A DNA stretch of 5,767 bases, from NCBI GenBank assembly GCA_003557765.1, contig PWNO01000020.1, positions 1-5,767 on the forward strand, written 5' to 3'. The notes beneath the pieces were generated by a model, which saw only the letters and a program-made list of their open reading frames with translations, was not told the origin of the DNA and did not search any database. This DNA is from Bacteroidales bacterium (GTDB taxonomy: Bacteria; Bacteroidota; Bacteroidia; Bacteroidales; UBA7960). Each line of letters begins with the position of its first letter. Positions within the stretch are counted from its first letter, which is position 1. Position numbers and translations under genes: made by a program. Shown piece by piece: positions 1-5,767 of this stretch.

Positions 1-51
1 CAAACGACATTTGTAAATTCATTATTCATTTATAGATAGTATATTATTATT

Positions 52-408
52 ATGGAAAATCTAACAAAAGAAGTATTTAAAGAGAAAGTTTTTGATTTTG
101 AGGCGAACAAAGAGTGGAAGTTTGAAGGGGATAAGCCTTGTATCATCGACTTTTATGCAGATTGGTGTGCGCCTTGCCGGGCACTGACACCGGTGATGGA
201 AGAGCTTTCTGAAGAATACAAGGACAAGGTTGATATTTACAAAATAGATACGGAAAAAGAGCAGGAGCTTGCAGCAATGTTTGGCATCCGTAGCATTCCG
301 AGCATTTTGTTTGTGCCGAAAGATGCACAGCCCCAGATGGCAACCGGTGCACTTCCAAAAGAAGCTTTGGTGAAAGCCATTAATGATGTGCTGGATGTAA
401 AAGCTTAA
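52..408 (+). CDS. trxA: thioredoxin
   Basis: This is a 118-residue single-domain thioredoxin, the usual length for the family. It has no signal peptide, so it should act in the cytoplasm as a dithiol reductant recharged by thioredoxin reductase, which is not in this window. The active site is W38-C39-A40-P41-C42 inside the typical FYADWCAPCR strand-helix turn, and the cis-proline is P83 in RSIPS. The buried Asp of classical thioredoxins is matched by D33 in IIDFY. The dipeptide between the cysteines is Ala-Pro rather than the commonest Gly-Pro, which is a known variation. C30 is an extra cysteine just before the central strand. The ATG at 52 follows an A/T-rich leader without a Shine-Dalgarno, normal for Bacteroidota. 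A small membrane protein gene follows 33 bp downstream on the same strand, probably in one transcript. Several thioredoxin paralogues are common in this phylum, so the symbol marks the family rather than a proven orthologue. Confidence 0.95.
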   Translation: MENLTKEVFKEKVFDFEANKEWKFEGDKPCIIDFYADWCAPCRALTPVMEELSEEYKDKVDIYKIDTEKEQELAAMFGIRSIPSILFVPKDAQPQMATGALPKEALVKAINDVLDVKA

Positions 409-441
409 TGTATATTATTTTAATCAAAGATATTATTATCA

Positions 442-711
442 ATGAGTGAACCATTGGCAAACAATGAACAGCGCAACGAAGGGGGAAGATCGCGATTTTC
501 GCCTCTGCGTTTGGCACCGCGTAAGTATTTTACCGTTCTTGCCGCTTTTGTGATTCTTGGGGTTGTTGGCGGCTACGGATATTTTGCATTAATCGGATGC
601 AATACCGGCAGTTGTGCTATTACTTCCAACCCTTACATGAGCATGGCCTGGGGTGGATTGCTTGGCTATCTGCTTCCCGATTTCTTTATCAAAAAGGCCG
701 AAGAAAAATGA
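442..711 (+). CDS. small two-helix membrane protein, DUF6132-like
   Basis: This 89-residue protein has a polar, basic N-terminus (residues 1-28, ending RLAPRK). A first hydrophobic helix spans about 30-51. A short loop with C53 and C58 in the pattern CNTGSCAITSNPY follows, and then a second helix (about 66-82) rich in glycine (WGGLLGYLL) before a basic tail, KKAEEK. From memory, the Cys-x-x-Gly-x-Cys-x-Ile-Thr-Ser-Asn-Pro loop followed by a Gly-rich helix matches the Bacteroidota family DUF6132, whose function is unknown. By the positive-inside rule both ends should be cytoplasmic and the cysteine loop periplasmic. The gene lies 33 bp after the thioredoxin gene and is probably cotranscribed with it, which suggests a thiol or redox role, but this is inference. 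Its stop is only 2 bp from the stop of the opposite-strand permease gene. Confidence 0.85.
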   Translation: MSEPLANNEQRNEGGRSRFSPLRLAPRKYFTVLAAFVILGVVGGYGYFALIGCNTGSCAITSNPYMSMAWGGLLGYLLPDFFIKKAEEK

Positions 712-713
712 TT

Positions 714-1793
714 CTATTTCGGGGCTATTTTGAGCAAGTAAGCACCCATTATCCCAAATAGGATATTAGGTATCCAAACCGCAAGCATTGGGTGCAAATT
801 TCCATTCGTTGCGAATGTTGTTGTCACTTGCATGAAAAGGATAAATGCAAAGCTAAGGGTAATCCCGGCCCCAAGATGCAAACCAATTCCACCTCTTACT
901 TTCTGACTGGACAGAGCAACACCTATTACGGTAAGCACCAGCGTCGAAAAAGGGAATGCGAGCCTTCTGTGCTTTTCAACTTCATAAAAACTGACTATTT
1001 CTGAGCCCCTCAATCTTTCATTGGCAATGAATTCATTAAGCTCTCTGTAGTTCAATGTTTCCATGTCTTTTAATGTCTGGAGAAAATCATGAGGGGTAAA
1101 TGGAAGTATTGTATCCAGTTTCCTTCCAAAACTTAGCTTTTCTTCCAATTCATCAATATATCGCTCATTGTAATTCAGTACAGTCCAGTGTTCTTCTTCA
1201 TTATCGTAGACGATCCTGTCGGCAAAGAGCTTATAAGTAAGCTGGCCGTTACTGATTTCTTCCAGCGTAAACCGATAGCCTGTTGAAGTCCTTTCACTGT
1301 ATGATTCCAGATAGATAAATATACCCGGCCGAATTTGCATATGAATGTTTCGGCCACTGATTGTTTCCGGTCTTCTCACATATTCATATTCAAACTCCAG
1401 GCGTTTTTCATTTGCAGGAGGGATAACGACATTTGAAAGGTATATGGATACCATTGATAGCAAGACTGCTGAAATGAGATAAGGAACTAACAAGCGCCAG
1501 AAGCTGACTCCGGAACTTAAAATGGCAATGATCTCCGTGTTAAAAGCCATCCTGGAGGTAAAAAAAACAACCGTGATGAATGTGAACAGCGGGAGGAAGA
1601 GATTAATGAAGTAAGGGATAAAGTTAATGTAATAAACCAGTATGATGTCGCGCAATGAAGCCTGATTATCAATAAAATTGTCGATCTTTTCTGACAGGTC
1701 AAAAATAACGACAATGAAAATAATCAGTGTAATGGCAAAAACGAAGGTTCCCAGAAACTTCCTGATGATATAAAAATCAAGCTTTTTTAACAT
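714..1793 (-). CDS. LptF/LptG-family permease (LPS export)
   Basis: This 359-residue inner-membrane protein has the LptF/LptG layout: three N-terminal helices (about 12-33, 50-80 and 100-122), a large periplasmic beta-rich domain (about 123-265), and three C-terminal helices (about 278-296, 304-326 and 336-355). The stretch NTEIIAILSSGVSFWRLL (85-102), between helices 2 and 3, fits the cytoplasmic coupling helix that contacts the LptB ATPase. The RRLAFPFSTLVLTVIGVALS segment (276-295) is characteristic of the family's second membrane half. In the LptB2FG complex such proteins extract lipopolysaccharide from the inner membrane and pass it to the LptC/LptA bridge. LptF and LptG cannot be told apart here, so no symbol is given. 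The ATG at 1793 lies 68 bp after the tgt stop on the same strand. As I recall, this pairing is common in Bacteroidota and suggests one operon. The gene appears intact. Confidence 0.93.
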   Translation of the reverse strand: MLKKLDFYIIRKFLGTFVFAITLIIFIVVIFDLSEKIDNFIDNQASLRDIILVYYINFIPYFINLFLPLFTFITVVFFTSRMAFNTEIIAILSSGVSFWRLLVPYLISAVLLSMVSIYLSNVVIPPANEKRLEFEYEYVRRPETISGRNIHMQIRPGIFIYLESYSERTSTGYRFTLEEISNGQLTYKLFADRIVYDNEEEHWTVLNYNERYIDELEEKLSFGRKLDTILPFTPHDFLQTLKDMETLNYRELNEFIANERLRGSEIVSFYEVEKHRRLAFPFSTLVLTVIGVALSSQKVRGGIGLHLGAGITLSFAFILFMQVTTTFATNGNLHPMLAVWIPNILFGIMGAYLLKIAPK

Positions 1794-1861
1794 GGTTTGC
1801 CTTGTCCTTTTCTTGTAACCCCCTGTCTTATTGTAATGAACGGAATAAAGATACGCTTATT

Positions 1862-2992
1862 TTACAATCGATGAGTGACCCTGGAGATCATCTCCCTTTT
1901 CCAGTTCATGAAATTATTATCCAGTATCTGGGCCCTGGCCTCTTTCACAAGCCATCTGTAGAAGCTAAGGTTGTGAATGGTTGCAATCATAGGTCCGAGC
2001 ATCTCCCCAGCCACGAAAAGGTGTCGCAAATAGGCACGGCTATACTCTTTGTCAACAAAAGCATCCCCACCGGAATCAATCTCATTGTAATCCTGTTCCC
2101 ATTTTTTGTTCCGGATATTTATGATCCCTTCCCGGGTAAACAGCATGCCGTTTCTGGCATTTCTGGTCGGCATCACACAATCGAACATGTCAACGCCCAA
2201 ACCGATACATTCAAGAATATTTTCGGGTGTGCCCACGCCCATAAGATACCTGGGTTTATCCTTCGGAAGAATGTCGCATACGAGCTCTGTCATTTCATAC
2301 ATCACCTCTTTGGGTTCTCCGACAGAAAGTCCGCCGATGGCATTCCCTTCCCTGTTGCGTTCGCTGATGAATTGCGCAGACTCCTGCCTCAAATCACGGT
2401 ATGTGCTACCCTGAACAATCGGGAAAAGCGTTTGGTTGTATCCATAATGCCCTCGTGTAGCATCAAAATGGTCACAGCATCTTTCCAGCCAGCGGTGGGT
2501 GAGTCTCATGGACTTTGCCGCATAGTCGTAATCGCAGGGATAAGGGGTGCATTCATCAAATGCCATGATGATGTCTGCACCGATCTTTCGCTGTATGTCA
2601 ATCACCCCTTCGGGTGAAAAAAAGTGGCGTGAGCCATCGATGTGTGATTGAAAAGTCACCCCTTCAGGAGTAAGCTTACGTCTCTCTGCAAGAGAATAAA
2701 CCTGGTAGCCCCCACTGTCGGTTAATACTGGTTTTTCCCAAGACATAAACTTATGGATACCGCCTGCCCTGGAAATAATCTCCAGTCCGGGACGCAAATA
2801 CAAGTGGTAGGTGTTACCCAGGATGATGTCGGGCCGCACTTGTTCCATTAAATCCTTTTTGTGGATGGCCTTCACGGTAGCTGCCGTTCCAACCGGCATG
2901 AAAACAGGGGTTTCAATGGCCCCATGGTTTGTATTGATGATACCTGCACGGGCCTTACCATTTTTGTTGGATGATGATATCCTGAATTCCAT
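1862..2992 (-). CDS. tgt: tRNA-guanine(34) transglycosylase (queuine tRNA-ribosyltransferase)
   Basis: This 376-residue enzyme swaps guanine at wobble position 34 of GUN-anticodon tRNAs (Asp, Asn, His, Tyr) for preQ1, the committed step of queuosine formation on tRNA. The family motifs are complete in the catalytic barrel: ILGNTYHLYLRPG (57-69), TDSGGYQ (91-97, with general acid/base D92), AFDEC (144-148), GNAIGGLSVGE (216-226) and GVDMFDCVMPTR (266-277), where D271 aligns with the E. coli nucleophile D264. The three zinc cysteines (E. coli C302, C304, C307) are replaced by G309, A311 and D314, while the fourth ligand is kept as H340; the spacing is gapless. I recall this as typical of Bacteroidota Tgt. 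The start at 2992 (MEFRIS) gives the normal family length. A 19-residue extension to 3049 is possible but lacks family character and would place a good promoter box inside the gene. The lptF/lptG-like gene follows in the same operon. Confidence 0.97.
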   Translation of the reverse strand: MEFRISSSNKNGKARAGIINTNHGAIETPVFMPVGTAATVKAIHKKDLMEQVRPDIILGNTYHLYLRPGLEIISRAGGIHKFMSWEKPVLTDSGGYQVYSLAERRKLTPEGVTFQSHIDGSRHFFSPEGVIDIQRKIGADIIMAFDECTPYPCDYDYAAKSMRLTHRWLERCCDHFDATRGHYGYNQTLFPIVQGSTYRDLRQESAQFISERNREGNAIGGLSVGEPKEVMYEMTELVCDILPKDKPRYLMGVGTPENILECIGLGVDMFDCVMPTRNARNGMLFTREGIINIRNKKWEQDYNEIDSGGDAFVDKEYSRAYLRHLFVAGEMLGPMIATIHNLSFYRWLVKEARAQILDNNFMNWKREMISRVTHRL

Positions 2993-3007
2993 TAAAATAA
3001 TTTTTGG

Positions 3008-3015
3008 CAAAGATA
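3008..3015 (-). promoter_or_regulatory. putative -7 promoter box for tgt
   Basis: Read on the minus strand, these bases are TATCTTTG followed by CC, a perfect match to the Bacteroidota -7 consensus TAnnTTTG. The box ends 15 bases before the tgt ATG at 2992, which would leave a leader of roughly ten bases. No TTTG -33 element is visible at the expected 19-21 base spacing, so support rests on the -7 box and its position only. Confidence 0.45.
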
Positions 3016-3080
3016 AAACTATTCGATTGTTTTTATTATTCGACCCCATCGGGCATATATACCGAATAACAAATTTTGAT

Positions 3081-3088
3081 TAATTTCG
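3081..3088 (+). promoter_or_regulatory. possible -7 promoter box for the sigma factor gene
   Basis: TAATTTCG matches five of the six fixed positions of TAnnTTTG and lies 39 bases before the sigma factor ATG at 3128. No -33 TTTG is seen at proper spacing. A competing reading pairs TTTG at 3075-3078 with ATTGTTTG at 3096-3103, but its spacer is only 17 bases. The choice is uncertain. Confidence 0.25.
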
Positions 3089-3127
3089 CTGCAGCATTGT
3101 TTGCAAGCTTTGTATTGACTGCCTGTG

Positions 3128-3733
3128 ATGACCGGAAAGCCTCAACATAGTAAAAAAGCACTCAGAGACCTGGAATTGATCCGGCAGGCTGTTGACCACA
3201 GTAACCAGCAGGCATATACCGAATTGATGCAGATCTATAAAGACACCATCTTTTATATGTTGCTTCGTATGACCGGGAACCACGAAGATGCTGAAGATCT
3301 TACCATTGAAACATTCGGAAAAGCTTTTACAAACATCCGTCAATACAATGGTTCATATGCTTTCAGTACCTGGTTGTTCCGAATTGCATCAAACAACTGT
3401 ATCGATTTCATGCGAAAGAAGAAAAAAAATGTTTTAAATCAGGATGCAAATGAGGATATTGATGATCAGGACGAGAAATTCAATTTCGTGATTGACCTGA
3501 TCAACCCGGAAGAAAAGTTCATTAAAAGTCAGAAGGCAGATGTGGTCAGACAAGTCGTGGAAACCCTCAAGCCCCGTTACAGAAAACTGATCCTGATGCG
3601 ATACTTTGATGAACGTTCTTATGAAGAGATTGCTGAAGAACTGGAGCTCCCTCTCGGCACAGTTAAAGCACAGCTTTTTCGTGCACGGGAGTTCCTTTAC
3701 AGGTCTTTGAAAAATTTGATGGAAAGGATATAG
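3128..3733 (+). CDS. ECF-type sigma-70 family RNA polymerase sigma factor
   Basis: This 201-residue protein has the two-domain plan of extracytoplasmic-function sigma factors. Region 2 (about 28-98) includes the DAEDLTIETFGKAF helix (54-67) that binds core polymerase and the FSTWLFRIASNNCIDFMRKKKK segment (79-100) that recognises and melts the -10 region. An acidic linker (about 105-120) follows. Region 4 (about 143-195) has LKPRYRKLILMRYFDERSYEEIAEEL and the helix-turn-helix LPLGTVKAQLFRARE (174-188), which reads the -35 region. No region 1.1 or 3 is present. The ATG at 3128 is preferred; a GTG directly before it (3125) would add one residue. No anti-sigma or FecR-like gene lies next to it, so its signal is unknown. 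It is divergent from tgt, and its stop codon TAG touches a 7-bp repeat array. Confidence 0.93.
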   Translation: MTGKPQHSKKALRDLELIRQAVDHSNQQAYTELMQIYKDTIFYMLLRMTGNHEDAEDLTIETFGKAFTNIRQYNGSYAFSTWLFRIASNNCIDFMRKKKKNVLNQDANEDIDDQDEKFNFVIDLINPEEKFIKSQKADVVRQVVETLKPRYRKLILMRYFDERSYEEIAEELELPLGTVKAQLFRAREFLYRSLKNLMERI

Positions 3734-3801
3734 AGCTCGAAGCTAGAAGCTCGAAGGAAGAAAACAAGCTGGAAGCTCGAAGCTGGAAGCTCGAAGGAGG
3801 T
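3734..3801 (+). repeat. 7-bp tandem repeat array, AGCTNGA units
   Basis: Directly after the sigma factor stop there are three AGCTNGA units (3734-3754), then a degenerate AGGAAGA and a five-base AAACA spacer. Four more AGCTNGA units (3767-3794) follow, then a degenerate AGGAGGT. The variable base is C or A in the first block and alternates G/C in the second. Viewed as larger copies, 3734-3758 and 3774-3798 are 25-bp direct repeats 40 bp apart with one mismatch (A3745 versus G3785). Each AGCT is self-complementary, so neighbouring units could form short 4-bp stems. The strand is purine-rich and no coding role is evident. It resembles intergenic low-complexity repeats rather than a mobile element, since no inverted ends or transposase are seen. 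Confidence 0.85.
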
Positions 3802-3839
3802 AACACCTAAACTAAACTATTAATTGTCTTGTCTCAACA

Positions 3840-3863
3840 ACTAAACGACTAAACAACTAAACC
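3840..3863 (+). repeat. 8-bp tandem repeat, three ACTAAACN units
   Basis: Three uninterrupted units (ACTAAACG, ACTAAACA, ACTAAACC) differ only at the last base. A related CTAAACTAAACTA stretch lies at 3807-3819. The array sits in a 53-base segment (3833-3885) with a single G, immediately before the secreted protein's ATG at 3886. That segment is probably an unstructured leader or a simple-sequence spacer. Confidence 0.75.
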
Positions 3864-3885
3864 AACCACTTAACACCATACAAAA

Positions 3886-4308
3886 ATGAAAAAAGCACTA
3901 TTTATATTGTTTGCAGCGGCATGCATAGTTTTGTGCGTAAATGTTGCAGAGGCCCAGGTCGTAAATTATGATCCGCATGTTACACTTGATGAGTTGCAGG
4001 TTGATTACCGCTGGCAACGTGAGCGGGTTTTTAATAAACATAGCAATGCTGTTCTGAATCTTCAGCTCACGAATCTTTCTGACTCGCACATTAATGTCCA
4101 CTTTGTGGTTGCTTATTATCGTGAAGGTCAGTTGTTTTTTGAAAGTAAGGAAAACGTCATTTGCTTAAGGCCTGATCAGCGACTCAGGGGAGGGCGCGCA
4201 GGCCTTCGTTTTGTGGCTGACGGCATCTTGCTTAAGGATGCCGAAAAAGAAGCATTTGACTGGGATATCCTTATCTCAGAGATCAATGAAGTAAGCGATT
4301 GTGAGTAA
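3886..4308 (+). CDS. small secreted protein of unknown function
   Basis: The gene encodes 140 residues that I do not recognise as a named family. The N-terminus is a clear Sec signal peptide: KK at 2-3, a hydrophobic core (about 4-18) and the cleavage motif AEA before Q24. C13 and C17 lie in the hydrophobic core without a good lipobox, so a lipoprotein is unlikely. The mature part (about 117 residues) alternates hydrophobic and polar residues from about 55 to 110 (VLNLQLTNLSDSHINVHFVVAYY, then GGRAGLRF), suggesting a small beta-sandwich exported to the periplasm or surface. C93 and C139 are the only cysteines after cleavage and could form a disulfide. The start is set by the signal peptide and an A-rich leader. 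The gene lies 152 bp after the sigma factor and 31 bp before hutU, all on the same strand; a link to either is unproven. Confidence 0.8.
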   Translation: MKKALFILFAAACIVLCVNVAEAQVVNYDPHVTLDELQVDYRWQRERVFNKHSNAVLNLQLTNLSDSHINVHFVVAYYREGQLFFESKENVICLRPDQRLRGGRAGLRFVADGILLKDAEKEAFDWDILISEINEVSDCE

Positions 4309-4326
4309 GAAGGCTTTAAACCGATC

Positions 4327-4336
4327 AAAAAAAAAA
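4327..4336 (+). repeat. run of ten A before hutU
   Basis: An uninterrupted run of ten adenines ends three bases before the hutU ATG at 4340. A-rich sequence before start codons is usual in Bacteroidota and may help initiation. A run this long may also vary in length by slippage, which would alter leader spacing but not the reading frame. Confidence 0.5.
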
Positions 4337-4339
4337 GAC

Positions 4340-5767
4340 ATGTCATTAACAGATTTTAAAAAAGAAATATTGCAAGGGATTCCTGATGAACTGCCCCCGG
4401 CAAAACCATTTGACCCTAAGGCAAATCATGCACCTGTGCGCAAAGAAATTCTGACAACTGACGAAAAGCGGCTGGCGGTTAAAAATGCACTGAGATATTT
4501 CCCTGAGAAGTTCCATAAGGAACTGGCACCTGAGTTTGCTGAAGAGCTGCAAACCTACGGTAGAATTTACATGTATCGCTTCCGTCCTGAATACAAGATT
4601 CATGCACGCAAACTGGAAGATTTTCCATACAGTTCCACACAGGCGGGCGCCATCATGCTGATGCTGAGCAACAACCTGGATGATGCGGTGGCACAGCATC
4701 CCCATGAGCTAATCACATACGGAGGCAACGGTGCGGTGTTTCAAAACTGGGCACAATACCTTTTGTGTATGAAGTATTTAGCAGAGATGACTGACGAACA
4801 AACCCTGGTATTATACAGCGGACACCCGATGGGTTTATTTCCAAGTCTTCCGGAAGCACCACGGGTGGTGGTAACAAATGGAATGATGATACCCAACTAT
4901 TCAAAGCCTGACGACTGGGAACGTTTCAATGCTTTGGGTGTAACGCAATATGGTCAGATGACGGCCGGTTCTTTCATGTATATCGGCCCCCAGGGGATTG
5001 TTCACGGCACTACCATTACGGTATTAAATGCCGGAAGAATGAAGGGGGGTGCTGATCAGGGGCTTGCAGGAAAAGTTTTTGTTTCCAGTGGCCTGGGAGG
5101 TATGTCGGGTGCGCAGCCTAAGGCTGCCGTAATTGCCGGTGCCATTGGTATTGTTGCCGAGATCAATCCGAAGGCCACACATACACGCCATTCACAAGGA
5201 TGGGTGGATGAAGTATTTGAAGACCTGGATCGTTTGATTGAACGTATCCGTGAGGCCAGGAATAAAAAAGAAGCCGTGTCGCTTGCTTACCAGGGCAACA
5301 TTGTTGACCTTTGGGAGAAGTTTGCTGAAAGCGACTTGCATATAGAGCTTGGCTCAGATCAGACATCGCTGCACAATCCTTATGCAGGGGGTTATTATCC
5401 GGCCGGATTGAGCTTTGAAGAATCGAATGAGATGATGGCCACAAATCCGGAAGCTTTCCGGAATCAGGTTCAGAAATCACTGATCCGCCATGTGAATGCC
5501 ATCAACAAAATGGTTGAACGGGGGATGTACTTCTGGGATTATGGCAACGCCTTTCTGCTGGAGGCAGGCAGAGCTGGAGCTGACGTATTTTGTGATGACA
5601 AGACGTATAAATATCCATCTTACGTGCAAGACATCATGGGACCCATGTGCTTTGACTATGGATTCGGGCCTTTTCGCTGGGTTTGCGCCTCTTCCAACCC
5701 CACCGACCTGGCAACAACAGACCGCCTGGCTGCCGAAGTGATCACCGACATGCTTAAAGAAGCACCC
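4340..5767 (+). CDS. hutU: urocanate hydratase (urocanase), long form, 3' end outside window
   Basis: An open frame of 476 codons runs from the ATG at 4340 to the window edge without a stop. Urocanase adds water to urocanate to give 4-imidazolone-5-propanoate, the second step of histidine degradation, using tightly bound NAD+ as an electrophile. Visible signatures are YGGNGAVFQNW (127-137), YSGHPMGLFPS (157-167), a glycine-rich NAD-binding segment SSGLGGMSGAQ (249-259), SDQTSLHNPYAGGYYP (339-354) and IMGPMCFDYGFGPFRW (433-448). C437 in the last motif aligns with the active-site-region cysteine (C410) of the Pseudomonas enzyme. The sequence follows the longer form of the family, about 660-680 residues and shared with animals, so roughly 190-200 residues, including the HHGGG-type region, should lie beyond the edge. 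It starts 31 bp after the secreted protein gene. Other hut genes would be expected downstream, but none is visible here. Confidence 0.95.
   Translation, partial: MSLTDFKKEILQGIPDELPPAKPFDPKANHAPVRKEILTTDEKRLAVKNALRYFPEKFHKELAPEFAEELQTYGRIYMYRFRPEYKIHARKLEDFPYSSTQAGAIMLMLSNNLDDAVAQHPHELITYGGNGAVFQNWAQYLLCMKYLAEMTDEQTLVLYSGHPMGLFPSLPEAPRVVVTNGMMIPNYSKPDDWERFNALGVTQYGQMTAGSFMYIGPQGIVHGTTITVLNAGRMKGGADQGLAGKVFVSSGLGGMSGAQPKAAVIAGAIGIVAEINPKATHTRHSQGWVDEVFEDLDRLIERIREARNKKEAVSLAYQGNIVDLWEKFAESDLHIELGSDQTSLHNPYAGGYYPAGLSFEESNEMMATNPEAFRNQVQKSLIRHVNAINKMVERGMYFWDYGNAFLLEAGRAGADVFCDDKTYKYPSYVQDIMGPMCFDYGFGPFRWVCASSNPTDLATTDRLAAEVITDMLKEAP

Noticed and set aside
10..40. TTTG at 10-13 with TAGATAGT at 33-40 as a promoter for the thioredoxin gene
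   Set aside because: The 19-base spacing fits, but the second box matches only about half of TAnnTTTG, and A/T-rich sequence gives such matches by chance.
1846..1853. TATCTTTA on the minus strand as an internal promoter for the permease gene
   Set aside because: It is one base off the -7 consensus, has no -33 element at proper spacing, and the permease gene is well placed to be read from the tgt promoter.
1802..2617. 271-codon open frame on the + strand
   Set aside because: It lies antisense to tgt, whose protein carries complete family motifs. The translation of this frame shows no recognisable domain.
3794..3801. AAGGAGGT, a perfect Shine-Dalgarno-like sequence
   Set aside because: The nearest useful ATG is 85 bases away at 3886, and no start lies within normal spacing. 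It is the degenerate last unit of the heptamer array, and Bacteroidota rarely use such sites.
3734..3863. Possible CRISPR array or insertion sequence remnant
   Set aside because: The units are 7-8 bp without unique spacers of regular length. There are no terminal inverted repeats, transposase fragments or cas genes.
5163..5480. 105-codon open frame on the minus strand
   Set aside because: It is antisense to the hutU coding region, which is open throughout and carries conserved motifs. It is treated as a shadow.

Overview
The window looks like chromosomal DNA of a Bacteroidota member, probably Bacteroidales-like. The reasons are the A/T-rich, Shine-Dalgarno-free gene starts, a perfect TAnnTTTG-type -7 promoter box before tgt, the tgt/lptG gene pair, a queuine transglycosylase of the type lacking the zinc cysteines, and a long-form urocanate hydratase. 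The genus cannot be named from this sequence.

Layout. On the + strand, a thioredoxin (52-408) is followed after 33 bp by a small two-helix membrane protein with a CNTGSC loop (442-711, DUF6132-like). They meet, tail to tail with a 2-bp gap, a minus-strand pair: tgt (1862-2992) and an LptF/LptG-family permease (714-1793). tgt is read first and the permease follows after 68 bp. Divergent from tgt, and sharing a 135-bp intergenic region with it, is an ECF-type sigma factor (3128-3733). Its stop codon abuts a 7-bp tandem repeat array (AGCTNGA units, 3734-3801), and three copies of an 8-bp ACTAAACN unit lie further on (3840-3863), in a leader almost free of G. Then come a small secreted protein of unknown function (3886-4308) and the first 476 codons of a urocanate hydratase gene (hutU, from 4340), which runs off the right edge.

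How the genes work together. Most are housekeeping genes: thiol redox, tRNA queuosine modification, LPS transport to the outer membrane, and histidine degradation beginning at the right edge. The sigma factor has no anti-sigma gene beside it, so its regulation is not evident. No mobile element, CRISPR array, tRNA or rRNA was seen, and nothing here amounts to a clear new defence or biosynthetic system. The points most worth following are the heptamer repeat array and octamer leader at 3734-3885, the cysteine-less zinc site of Tgt, and the thioredoxin/CNTGSC membrane protein pairing.
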